A stretch of DNA of 64,000 nt from Streptomyces sp. BA2 (lineage in GTDB: Bacteria; Actinomycetota; Actinomycetes; Streptomycetales; Streptomycetaceae): the NCBI RefSeq assembly GCF_009769735.1, contig NZ_WSRO01000002.1:9287001-9351000 (forward strand), read 5' to 3'. The translations under genes and the position numbers were made by a program. This document shows positions 42,871-50,065 of this stretch, piece after piece; positions within the stretch are counted from its first letter, which is position 1; each line of letters opens with the position of its first letter. Below the pieces are notes generated by a model that was given only the letters and a program-made list of their open reading frames with translations, ran no database searches and was not told where the DNA came from.

Positions 42871-43904
42871 CCCACGAGCACACTACTCACTACTGCGGTC
42901 ACCCAGGTGACGGAGGAGAAGCGGAGGGCGAACTCCCGCCCGAACGTGCCTGCCTGGAGCGCGAACAGTTTGAGGTCGACCATCGGGCCGACCACCATGA
43001 ACGCCAGTTGGGCCACCGGTCCGAACCCGCTCAGCGACGCGGCGACGAAGGCGTCCGCCTCGCTGCACACGCACAGCACCACGGCGAGCAGCGCAAGGAG
43101 CAGTACCGACACCCAGGGGGATGCCGTGAAGACGTCCAGCAGCGCTCGCGGCACGGCGATGTTGAAGGTCGCTGCCGCGGCCGATCCAAGTACCAGGAAG
43201 CCCCCGGCGTGCAGGAAGTCGTGCTGCAGCCCCGACGCGAAGGCACCCGCGCGTGAGGTGCCGGATTCGGCCGCCGGCCTCGTCGGCAGCCGAAGCCACT
43301 CCGTACGGCCGAAGCGCGCCCACAGCCAGCCCATGGCCACGGAGGTGGCGAGGGAGGCGGTGAACCGGGCCACCACCATGGTCGGTTGGCCGGGGAAAGC
43401 GAGCGACGTGGCGATGAGCACGACGGGGTTGATCGCGGGCGCGGAGAGCAAGAACGCGAGCGCGGCCGCCGGGGCAACCCCGCGCCGCATCAGGCTGCCG
43501 GCCACCGGCACGGACGCACACTCGCACCCCGGCAGCACCGCACCGGCCGCGCCCGCCACAGGCACCGCGAGAGCCGGACTGCGCGGCAGCAAGCGGGTGA
43601 AGACCCGCTCGGGGACGAGCGAGCCGACGGCCGCGGAGACCAGCGCGCCGAGCAGGAGGAACGGCACCCCCTGGACGACGACGGCGGTGAACACGGTCCA
43701 CCAGGCCGCGACGGGCGGTGTGTAGAGGTCGAGCGCGAGCATCGGCCCGAGCACGCCGGCGACCGTGACGATCGTGAGGAGCGCAAACCCGCCGAGCAGG
43801 ACCTGCACGCAGGTCCGCACGGTCAGGCGCACGGCGTCGGCGAGGGCGCCCCGCCTCCCCGCGTACTTCTGATCACTCACGTCACTCGCTTCACCGGTCG
43901 GCAT
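42855..43904 (-). CDS. DUF318 (UPF0718) permease, YcgR-type
   Basis: This encodes 349 residues with eight or more hydrophobic segments. The two internal family motifs are present: VVQGVPFLLLGALVSAAVGS near residue 75 and GAVLPGCECASVPVAGSLMR near 135, the cysteine pair in GCECASVP being diagnostic. A second repeat, LCVCSEADAFVAASL, lies near 270. This superfamily includes arsenite and possibly metal or organo-arsenic exporters; the substrate of this branch is unknown. It pairs with the TIGR03943 gene through an overlap and lies downstream of aztA on the same strand, about 185 bases away. Confidence 0.8.
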   Translation of the reverse strand: MPTGEASDVSDQKYAGRRGALADAVRLTVRTCVQVLLGGFALLTIVTVAGVLGPMLALDLYTPPVAAWWTVFTAVVVQGVPFLLLGALVSAAVGSLVPERVFTRLLPRSPALAVPVAGAAGAVLPGCECASVPVAGSLMRRGVAPAAALAFLLSAPAINPVVLIATSLAFPGQPTMVVARFTASLATSVAMGWLWARFGRTEWLRLPTRPAAESGTSRAGAFASGLQHDFLHAGGFLVLGSAAAATFNIAVPRALLDVFTASPWVSVLLLALLAVVLCVCSEADAFVAASLSGFGPVAQLAFMVVGPMVDLKLFALQAGTFGREFALRFSSVTWVTAVVSSVLVGWWLL

Positions 43905-44088
43905 CGACTGTTCCCGGCCAACCGGTGGCCGTCGGCGCGGTCGTCACGCGGCGCCGTGCCTGCCCAGCCTAGTGAGGCAGCTTGTGCCACCCGCGGGTGG
44001 AGCTGGCGAGTGCCTGTGAATCCCGCCGACTCCCCACAGCACACATGGTGGTGGTGTAAGCGCGTCGGGCATCGCCGGTCCGGCTGCT

Positions 44089-44823
44089 TCACGCCGGCTG
44101 CCAGATCCGGGACAGGGCCGTCGGGGTGAGGACCTGCTCGGGCGGGCCCTGCCCGGCCAGTCGTCCGTCGCTGAGGAGCAGGCAGGCGTCGGCCGAGCGG
44201 GCGGCCTCCAGGTCGTGCGTGGCCTGGACGACGGTCGTGCCGTCGGCGACCAGGTCCGCCAGCAGCGCCGTGATCCGTTCCCGGGCTTCAGGGTCGAGCC
44301 CGGTGGTCGGCTCGTCCAGGAGTAGCAGGTCGGACTGCTGGGCGAGGCCCTGGGCGATCAGGACGCGTTGGCGTTGCCCACCGGACAACTCGCCGAGCTG
44401 GCGGGCGGCGAGGTCGGCGACGCCCAGTCGTTCCATGGCGGATTCGACCACGCTCCGGTCCTGCCGGGTCAGCCGCCGCCACAGCCCCCGCTCGTCCCAG
44501 CGGCCCATCTCCACGGTCTGTCGTGCTGTCAGGGGGAGTGCGTCACCGACGGCGCCGCGCTGCGGGACGAAGGCCGGCGGGCGGCCTTCCGCGTACCGGA
44601 GCTGTCCGGATGTGGCGTCGATCACGCCGGCGAGGACGCCTAGCAGCGTCGACTTCCCGCTGCCGTTCGGTCCGACGAGCGCCGTCATGGCCAAGGCCGG
44701 TATATGCGCGCTGAGTTGGCGGAGTACGGGACGGCCCGGGTAGCCCGCGTCCAGGTCGCTGAACAGGACGCGCTCGTTCCGTAGTTCGTCACCAGGCGAC
44801 CTCGGTGGGTATTTGTTGAACAT
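44089..44823 (-). CDS. aztA: Zinc ABC transporter ATP-binding protein AztA
   Basis: This encodes 244 residues. Walker A is VGPNGSGKSTLLG, the signature LSGGQRQRVLIAQ, Walker B LLLLDEPTTGLD and the H-loop VVQATHDLEAA, the ABC ATPase of metal cluster 9-type importers. I take the ATG at 44823 (MFNKYPPRSPGDEL) as start: a TACAAT -10-like element at 44831-44836 on the minus strand would start transcription at about 44823, giving a leaderless message. An upstream ATG at 44832 lies inside the Zur-like box. aztA runs away from aztB-D-C-D but belongs to the same system. The downstream permease pair may be co-transcribed. Confidence 0.85.
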   Translation of the reverse strand: MFNKYPPRSPGDELRNERVLFSDLDAGYPGRPVLRQLSAHIPALAMTALVGPNGSGKSTLLGVLAGVIDATSGQLRYAEGRPPAFVPQRGAVGDALPLTARQTVEMGRWDERGLWRRLTRQDRSVVESAMERLGVADLAARQLGELSGGQRQRVLIAQGLAQQSDLLLLDEPTTGLDPEARERITALLADLVADGTTVVQATHDLEAARSADACLLLSDGRLAGQGPPEQVLTPTALSRIWQPA

Positions 44824-44836
44824 GATTGTCATTGTA
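44817..44836. promoter_or_regulatory. Zur-box-like site and overlapping divergent promoters of aztA and aztB
   Basis: Read on the minus strand, 44833-44817 is AATGACAATCATGTTCA, close to the actinobacterial Zur consensus (AATGAAAATCATTTTCA, 15 of 17). It overlaps the aztA start codons and ends 13 bases before the aztB start. A minus-strand -10-like TACAAT and a + strand TTGTTG / TAGGGT pair fit promoters in both directions. Binding of zinc-loaded Zur would block both. This is a sequence inference. Confidence 0.7.
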
Positions 44837-44846
44837 GGGTCATCGT

Positions 44847-45743
44847 ATGGAGTGGTTGACGGCCCCTTTCGAGGCGGCCTTTGTGCAGCGGGCCCTGTGG
44901 GCCGGGATTCTGGTGTCTGCGATATGTGCCCTGGCGGGGACGTGGGTGGTGCTGAGGGGGATGGCTTTCCTCGGTGACGCCATGTCCCACGGCCTCCTGC
45001 CGGGTGTCGCGGTCGCCGCGCTGCTCGGGGGCAACCTGCTGGTGGGGGCGGTGGTGAGTGCGGCTGTCATGACGGCCGGTGTCACCGCCCTCGGCCGCAC
45101 TCCGAGGCTGTCCCAGGACACCGGCATCGGCTTGCTCTTCGTCGGCATGCTGTCCCTCGGCGTCATCATCGTCTCGCGCTCGCAGTCGTTCGCCGTGGAC
45201 CTCACCGGGTTCCTCTTCGGCGACGTCCTCGCCGTACGCGAGAGCGACCTGAGCCTCCTCGGGGCGGCGCTGTTGCTGGCACTGGTCATCTCAGTTCTCG
45301 GTCACCGTGCCTTCCTGGCCCTCGCGTTCGACGAGCGCAAGGCCCGGACGCTCGGCCTGCGTCCCCGACTGGCGCACGCCGTGCTGCTCGGCCTGCTGGC
45401 CCTGGCCATCGTCGCCTCCTTCCACATCGTGGGCACGCTGCTCGTACTCGGCCTGCTCATCGCCCCGCCGGCGGCAGCCCTGCCCTGGGCGCGCAGCGTC
45501 CGCGGCGTCATGGTCCTTGCGGCGGGCGTCGGCGCGGTCGCCACCTTCGGCGGCCTGTTGCTCTCGTGGCACCTGAGCACCGCGGCCGGCGCGACCGTCT
45601 CGGCCCTCGCGGTCAGCTTCTTCTTCCTGTCCCACCTGGCATCCGGATTCCAGCACCGGCGTCGTGCACGCCACGGCGGCCTACCTGCCCGTGCCGCCAC
45701 GTTCACCGCGAACGCCCCCACGAACCGACCGAACGAAACCTGA
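44847..45743 (+). CDS. aztB: Zinc ABC transporter permease AztB
   Basis: This encodes 298 residues with about eight to nine membrane helices of the ABC-3 (ZnuB/MntB) family. The conserved opening loop GTWVVLRGMAFLGDAMSHGL and the GTLLVLGLLIAPPAAALPW block are clear. A Lys/Arg-rich C-terminal tail follows. ATG at 44847 has no ribosome site; the closeness of the promoter suggests a leaderless transcript. It is the first gene of the rightward aztB-aztD-aztC-aztD run. Confidence 0.85.
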   Translation: MEWLTAPFEAAFVQRALWAGILVSAICALAGTWVVLRGMAFLGDAMSHGLLPGVAVAALLGGNLLVGAVVSAAVMTAGVTALGRTPRLSQDTGIGLLFVGMLSLGVIIVSRSQSFAVDLTGFLFGDVLAVRESDLSLLGAALLLALVISVLGHRAFLALAFDERKARTLGLRPRLAHAVLLGLLALAIVASFHIVGTLLVLGLLIAPPAAALPWARSVRGVMVLAAGVGAVATFGGLLLSWHLSTAAGATVSALAVSFFFLSHLASGFQHRRRARHGGLPARAATFTANAPTNRPNET

Positions 45744-45753
45744 GGCGATCTCC

Positions 45754-46992
45754 TTGTTCGTCCGAAGAAACGTCACACCCTTGGTGCCGGCACTCCTGTC
45801 CGTGGTCCTTGTGACCGCGGGTTGCGCGGGCCAGGACGACGCCAAGTCCAGCTCCGGGAGCCCTTCTTCCTCCGCCACCCCCCATGGCTACGTCGAGGGT
45901 GCCAAAGAGGCCGCCGAGCAGCAGTCCCGTCTCCTTCTCGGCGACCCCGGCACCGGCGACACCCGAGTGCTGGACCTGATCACCGGCAAGACCCATGACA
46001 CCGCGCGCAGAGCTGGCGTCACCGAACTCACCACGGACGGCCGTTTCGGCTACTTCCACGGCGCGGACGGGACCCATGTCCTTGACAGCGGCGCGTGGAT
46101 GGTCGACCACGGGGACCACGTGCACTACTACCGCGCGAAGATCCAGGAGGTGGGCGACCTCCCGGGCGGCGCCGGCACGAGCATCCGCAGCGACGCGGGC
46201 GTCACGGTGGTCACGGAAGCGGACGGTAAGGCAGGCGTATACCCGCGTGCCGATCTGGAGAAGGGCGCCCTCGGTACCCCCGACCAGCTCCCGGGCACCC
46301 ACGCCGGGGCCGTCGTGCCGTACGCGGAACACCTGATCACTCTCACGCGCGACGGTGACGCCCCCGCGAAGGTCGTCGTGCTCGACCGGTCGGGCAAGCG
46401 CGTCGCAGCCCCGGAGTCCGCGTGCGAGGACCCGAAGGGTGACGCGGTCACCCGGCGGGGGATCGTCATCGGCTGCGCCGACGGCGCCCTGCTCGTTCAC
46501 GAGGACGACGGCACCTTCACCGCCGAGAAGATCCCGTACGGCGAGGACGTGCCGAAGTCGGAGCGGGCCACGGAGTTCCGGCACCGTCCGGGCAGCACCA
46601 CGCTCACAGCCCCCGCAGGGAAGGACGCCGTCTGGGTCCTGGACGTCACCGAGCGTGCCTGGAAGCGGGTGGAGACCGGCCCCGTGGCCGCCGCCAACAC
46701 CGCCGGTGAAGGCTCCCCGCTCGTCGTCCTGGAGACCGGCGGAGCCCTGCACGGCTACGACATATCCACCGGCAAGGAGACCGCCGTCACCAAGCGTCTG
46801 CTGAAGAACATCCCCAAGTCCGCCACCGGTAAGGCCGCGGCACCGGTGATCGAGGTCGACCGGAGCCGGGCTTATCTCAACGACCCGTCGGGCAAACGCG
46901 TGTACGAGATCGACTACAACGACAATCTCCGGGTCGCCCGCACCTTCGATCTGGACATTAGGCCGTCCCTGATGGTGGAGACGGGCCGATGA
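45754..46992 (+). CDS. aztD: AztD-like beta-propeller zinc chaperone lipoprotein (first copy)
   Basis: This encodes about 412 residues from a TTG start with GAGG eight bases upstream; the same frame is open back to 45664. A signal with a lipobox (LLSVVLVTAGC) is followed by a Ser-rich linker and a seven-bladed-propeller-like domain. The AztD hallmark MVDHGDHVHYYRAK is at about residue 120, with its three histidines, and PGTHAGAVVPYAEHLITLT follows. AztD proteins are periplasmic zinc chaperones that hand zinc to AztC. It differs clearly from the second copy at 48037. It overlaps aztC by four bases. Confidence 0.8.
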   Translation: MFVRRNVTPLVPALLSVVLVTAGCAGQDDAKSSSGSPSSSATPHGYVEGAKEAAEQQSRLLLGDPGTGDTRVLDLITGKTHDTARRAGVTELTTDGRFGYFHGADGTHVLDSGAWMVDHGDHVHYYRAKIQEVGDLPGGAGTSIRSDAGVTVVTEADGKAGVYPRADLEKGALGTPDQLPGTHAGAVVPYAEHLITLTRDGDAPAKVVVLDRSGKRVAAPESACEDPKGDAVTRRGIVIGCADGALLVHEDDGTFTAEKIPYGEDVPKSERATEFRHRPGSTTLTAPAGKDAVWVLDVTERAWKRVETGPVAAANTAGEGSPLVVLETGGALHGYDISTGKETAVTKRLLKNIPKSATGKAAAPVIEVDRSRAYLNDPSGKRVYEIDYNDNLRVARTFDLDIRPSLMVETGR

Positions 46993-47948
46993 GCGTGCGT
47001 GTGCGGGCAGCGCGGGTGCGCGCCGCGCTGTTGACCCTGGTCGCCTTCTTCGTCGTCGCCGGTACGGCAACCGGCTGCGCGGGTGGCGATGAGCGGCCCC
47101 AGGTCGTGGTGACGACCAACATCCTCGGTGACATCACCCGGGAGATCGTCGGGGACGAGGCGGACGTCAGCGTCCTGATGAAGCCCAACGCCGACCCGCA
47201 CTCCTTCGGCCTGTCCGCCGTACAGGCCGCCGAGTTGGAGAGCGCGGACCTGGTCGTCTACAACGGCCTCGGCCTGGAGGAGAACGTCCTGCGGCACGTG
47301 GAGGCAGCCCACGGGGCGGGGGTGGCCACCTTCGCCGCCGGCGAGGCGGCCGATCCCCTCACCTTCCACGCCGGCGAGAAGGGCGGTCCCGACGACGAGG
47401 CCGGCGAGCCGGACCCGCACTTCTGGACCGACCCCGACCGCGTGCGCAAGGCGGTCGGCCTGATCACCGACCAAGTCGTGGAACACGTCGACGGCGTGAA
47501 CGAAAAGGCCGTCCGGGACAACGCCGAACACTACGGCGGACAACTCGCCAACCTCACCACCTCGATGGAGAAGTCCTTCGCGGCCATCCCGGAGGACCGC
47601 CGTGCCCTGGTGACCAACCACCACGTCTTCGGCTACCTCGCCGACCGCTTCGGCTTCCGCGTGATCGGCGCGGTCATCCCCAGCGGCACGACACTCGCCT
47701 CACCCAGCTCCTCCGACCTGCGCTCCCTCACCCAGGCCATGGCGAAGGCCAAGGTGCGCACCGTCTTCGCCGACTCCTCCCAGCCCACCCGGCTCGCAGA
47801 GGTCCTGCGCCAGGAAATGGGCGGTGACGTGGATGTCGTCTCGCTGTACTCCGAGTCGCTGACCGAGGAGGGCAAGGGCGCCGGCACTTACCTGGAAATG
47901 ATGCGCGCCAACACCTCGGCCATGGCCGAGGGCCTCACCAGTGACTGA
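46989..47948 (+). CDS. aztC: Zinc ABC transporter substrate-binding lipoprotein AztC
   Basis: This encodes 319 residues. A signal peptide with lipobox (VVAGTATGC) leads into a cluster A-I metal-binding protein: TTNILGDITREIVGDEADVS, the first ligand region DPHSFG, the second DPHFWTDP, the third NHHVFGYLADRFGF and the acidic ligand region VFADSSQPT. A loop (GEKGGPDDEAGEPD) sits where ZnuA proteins carry a His-rich loop, but it is acidic here. It receives zinc from AztD and delivers it to AztB. Overlaps aztD by four bases upstream; its stop lies at 47946-47948. Confidence 0.9.
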   Translation: MSVRVRAARVRAALLTLVAFFVVAGTATGCAGGDERPQVVVTTNILGDITREIVGDEADVSVLMKPNADPHSFGLSAVQAAELESADLVVYNGLGLEENVLRHVEAAHGAGVATFAAGEAADPLTFHAGEKGGPDDEAGEPDPHFWTDPDRVRKAVGLITDQVVEHVDGVNEKAVRDNAEHYGGQLANLTTSMEKSFAAIPEDRRALVTNHHVFGYLADRFGFRVIGAVIPSGTTLASPSSSDLRSLTQAMAKAKVRTVFADSSQPTRLAEVLRQEMGGDVDVVSLYSESLTEEGKGAGTYLEMMRANTSAMAEGLTSD

Positions 47949-48036
47949 CCAGCTTCCCCCGAGGGCCGGCATACCGGCCGCCGGACCCTCCACCCCACAA
48001 CCCCGTGCCCCCAGGGCCGGAGAGGACGTACACACG

Positions 48037-49236
48037 ATGAACAGGTCGACACGCGCCAGAATGCTCGCGGGCACAGTCCTCGCCCTGACGACGTCCATGG
48101 CGCTGACCGCCTGTGGTGGCGGCAGCGACGACGCCTCATCCGACGCCGAGCAGAAGACGAAGAGCAGCGAGGCCACCGCGGTCAAGAACCCGCTGGTCGC
48201 CTCCTACGACGGGGGACTGTACGTACTCGACGGCGCAACCCTGAAGTTGGCGAAGACCGTCAAGCTGCCCGGATTCAACCGGGTCAACCCGGCGGGCGAC
48301 GAGGACCACGTCATGATCTCCACCGACAGCGGCTTCCGCGTGTTCGACGCGGCTCGGCAGACCTTCACGGACGCCGAGTTCAAGGGTTCGAAGCCCGGTC
48401 ACGTCGTGCGGCACGGCGGCAAGACGGTCCTGTTCACCGACGGTACGGGCGAGGTGAACGTCTTCGATCCCGCGAACCTGGCCGGCGGGAAGAAGCCGGA
48501 GGGCCGCAGCTACTCCTCCGCCGAGCCCCACCACGGCGTCGCCATCGAACTGGCCGACGGCGAACTAGTCACCACCCTGGGCACCGAGGAGAAGCGCACC
48601 GGCGCCCTCGTCCTGAACAAGAACAACAAGGAGATCGCACGCGCCGAGAACTGCCCGGGTGTCCACGGCGAGGCCGCCGCCAAGGGCGAGGTGGTCGGTC
48701 TGGGCTGTGAGGACGGCGTACTGCTCTACAAGGACGGCAAGTTCACCAAGGTCGACGCCCCCGACGACTACGCCCGCATCGGCAACCAGGCCGGCAGCGA
48801 CGTCTCCCCGATCCTCTTGGGCGACTACAAGACCGACCCCGAGGCGGAACTGGAACGGCCGACCCGCATATCGCTGATCGACACCCGCACGGAGAAGATG
48901 AAGCTGGTCGATCTCGACACCAGCTACTCCTTCCGTTCGCTCGCCCGTGGCCCGCACGGCGAAGCCCTCGTGCTCGGCACCAACGGCGTCCTCCATGTCA
49001 TCGACCCGGAGACCGGCAAGGTGGAGAAGAAGATCGAAGCAGTCGGCGACTGGACGGAACCCTTGGACTGGCAGCAGCCCAGGCCCACCCTGTTCGTCCG
49101 GGACCACACGGCGTACGTCTCCGAACCCGGCAAGCGCCAACTGCACGCCTTCGACCTGGACTCGGGCGAGAAGCGGACGTCCGTGCCCCTGCCGAAGGGC
49201 ACCAACGAACTGTCCGGCACGGTGGACGGTCACTGA
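48037..49236 (+). CDS. aztD: AztD-like beta-propeller zinc chaperone lipoprotein (second copy)
   Basis: This encodes 399 residues. ATG at 48037 has ggagagga about 9 bases upstream; an open frame extends back to 47941 across the aztC stop. The lipobox is TSMALTACGGG. The propeller shows about seven repeats (GGLYVLDGATLKLAKTVKLP, GFRVFDAARQTFTDAEFKG, GEVNVFDPANLAGGKK), and SSAEPHHGVAIELADGELVT carries an adjacent His pair. It is the canonical AztD-like protein but shares limited identity with the first copy, so the two may load different sites or bind under different zinc levels. It is the last gene before a strong hairpin. Confidence 0.8.
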   Translation: MNRSTRARMLAGTVLALTTSMALTACGGGSDDASSDAEQKTKSSEATAVKNPLVASYDGGLYVLDGATLKLAKTVKLPGFNRVNPAGDEDHVMISTDSGFRVFDAARQTFTDAEFKGSKPGHVVRHGGKTVLFTDGTGEVNVFDPANLAGGKKPEGRSYSSAEPHHGVAIELADGELVTTLGTEEKRTGALVLNKNNKEIARAENCPGVHGEAAAKGEVVGLGCEDGVLLYKDGKFTKVDAPDDYARIGNQAGSDVSPILLGDYKTDPEAELERPTRISLIDTRTEKMKLVDLDTSYSFRSLARGPHGEALVLGTNGVLHVIDPETGKVEKKIEAVGDWTEPLDWQQPRPTLFVRDHTAYVSEPGKRQLHAFDLDSGEKRTSVPLPKGTNELSGTVDGH

Positions 49237-49262
49237 CCGCTACCGCTCCCCGCACTCCCTAC

Positions 49263-49297
49263 GGAACGCCCGCCGGCCCTGTGCCGACGGGCGTTCC
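49263..49297 (+). terminator. Terminator of the aztB-D-C-D run
   Basis: A perfect 10-bp stem (ggaacgcccg with cgggcgttcc) encloses a 15-base loop 27 bases after the aztD stop. Confidence 0.75.
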
Positions 49298-49361
49298 CTG
49301 CTGCCCGCATCAGGCGCTCACGCGAGCTTCCCGGAGGGCCGTCGTGCCCCTCGACGCCGGC

Positions 49362-49460
49362 CGGTGAGGCCACCAAGCTGAGGGCGAGCAGGATGCCGCT
49401 CTCGATCGAGACGACCGCGAAGACCACGCTGAGCAAGGGCATGAGCGCAAAAGAGGTGGT
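49362..49460 (-). pseudogene. C-terminal fragment of a second znuB
   Basis: The minus strand reads MPLLSVVFAVVSIESGILLA, LSLVA, matching the end of the intact permease at 52620 (LPVLSVVFALVSMEGGILLA). Neither the N-terminal half nor a start is present. This is the leftover of a second zinc ABC permease. Confidence 0.65.
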
Positions 49461-49565
49461 GAGCGGCGCCGGGTGGCCAACCAGTTCGGTCTAGTCACCG
49501 GGCCACGCGAAGTCCCCGTACGCATCCTGTCGTTCGTCCTGTGCGTCCGTCGAGAATCTCGCCGT

Positions 49566-49858
49566 TCAGGCGTGCTGCTCCGCGGAGCCCGGGGTGGGCC
49601 GGGTGAAGCGGCGCCGGTCACAGACGCCGGTCAGTTCCACCGTGTGCTCGACCTCGGTGAAGCCCATGAACTCGGCGACGTCCTCCGCCCAACGTTCGAC
49701 CACGGCGGCCTCGACCTCCTGAAGCCCTCTCGACTGGCTGTTTCGGCGGTGTGGTTCTTGAGCGCCTTGTGCAGCTCGCTCTCGCCCGTTGTCTCGGACA
49801 CCTTGCCTCGGGTCACGTGCCAGGCGTGGTAGCGGCCGTTCTTCTCGACGATGGTCAT
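49566..49858 (-). pseudogene. Chimeric remnant ending in a second zur tail
   Basis: From 49858 the frame reads MTIVEKNGRYHAWHVTRGKV and TTGESELHKALKNHTAETAS, which I do not recognise. After a shift of one base near 49740 it continues VERWAEDVAEFMGFTEVEHT VELTGVC, the C-terminal domain of a Fur/Zur protein, but with CDRR in place of the metal-binding CGDC. The tail ends at a TGA at 49566. This looks like the wreck of a second zur joined to another gene's start. Confidence 0.6.
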
Positions 49859-50065
49859 GAACCCTTGGCGGTCGGGGTTTCCCAGGTCTGACGCGCTTGG
49901 TCGTGTCTGAGAGGAAGTCCTGCCTCTGACAACAGAGTTAGTTGCCGCGGCGGGGCGGTGCCTCTACCAATGAGCAACCCTGAACGTGGTTGAAGCTGAC
50001 GCAGCTGGAACCTGTGTCGCGCGCCCCGACGCAGGCGTGGCACGGGTCGTGTACCGGTACTGATG
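49859..50065. other. Gap at the 3' end of ctpC
   Basis: Two hundred bases without a gene. Small open frames here have no motif. Confidence 0.35.

Noticed and set aside
43905..44088. Possible cobalamin riboswitch before the permease pair
   Set aside because: Paired segments are present, but the conserved B12-box and the core bases do not line up; I cannot support a riboswitch.
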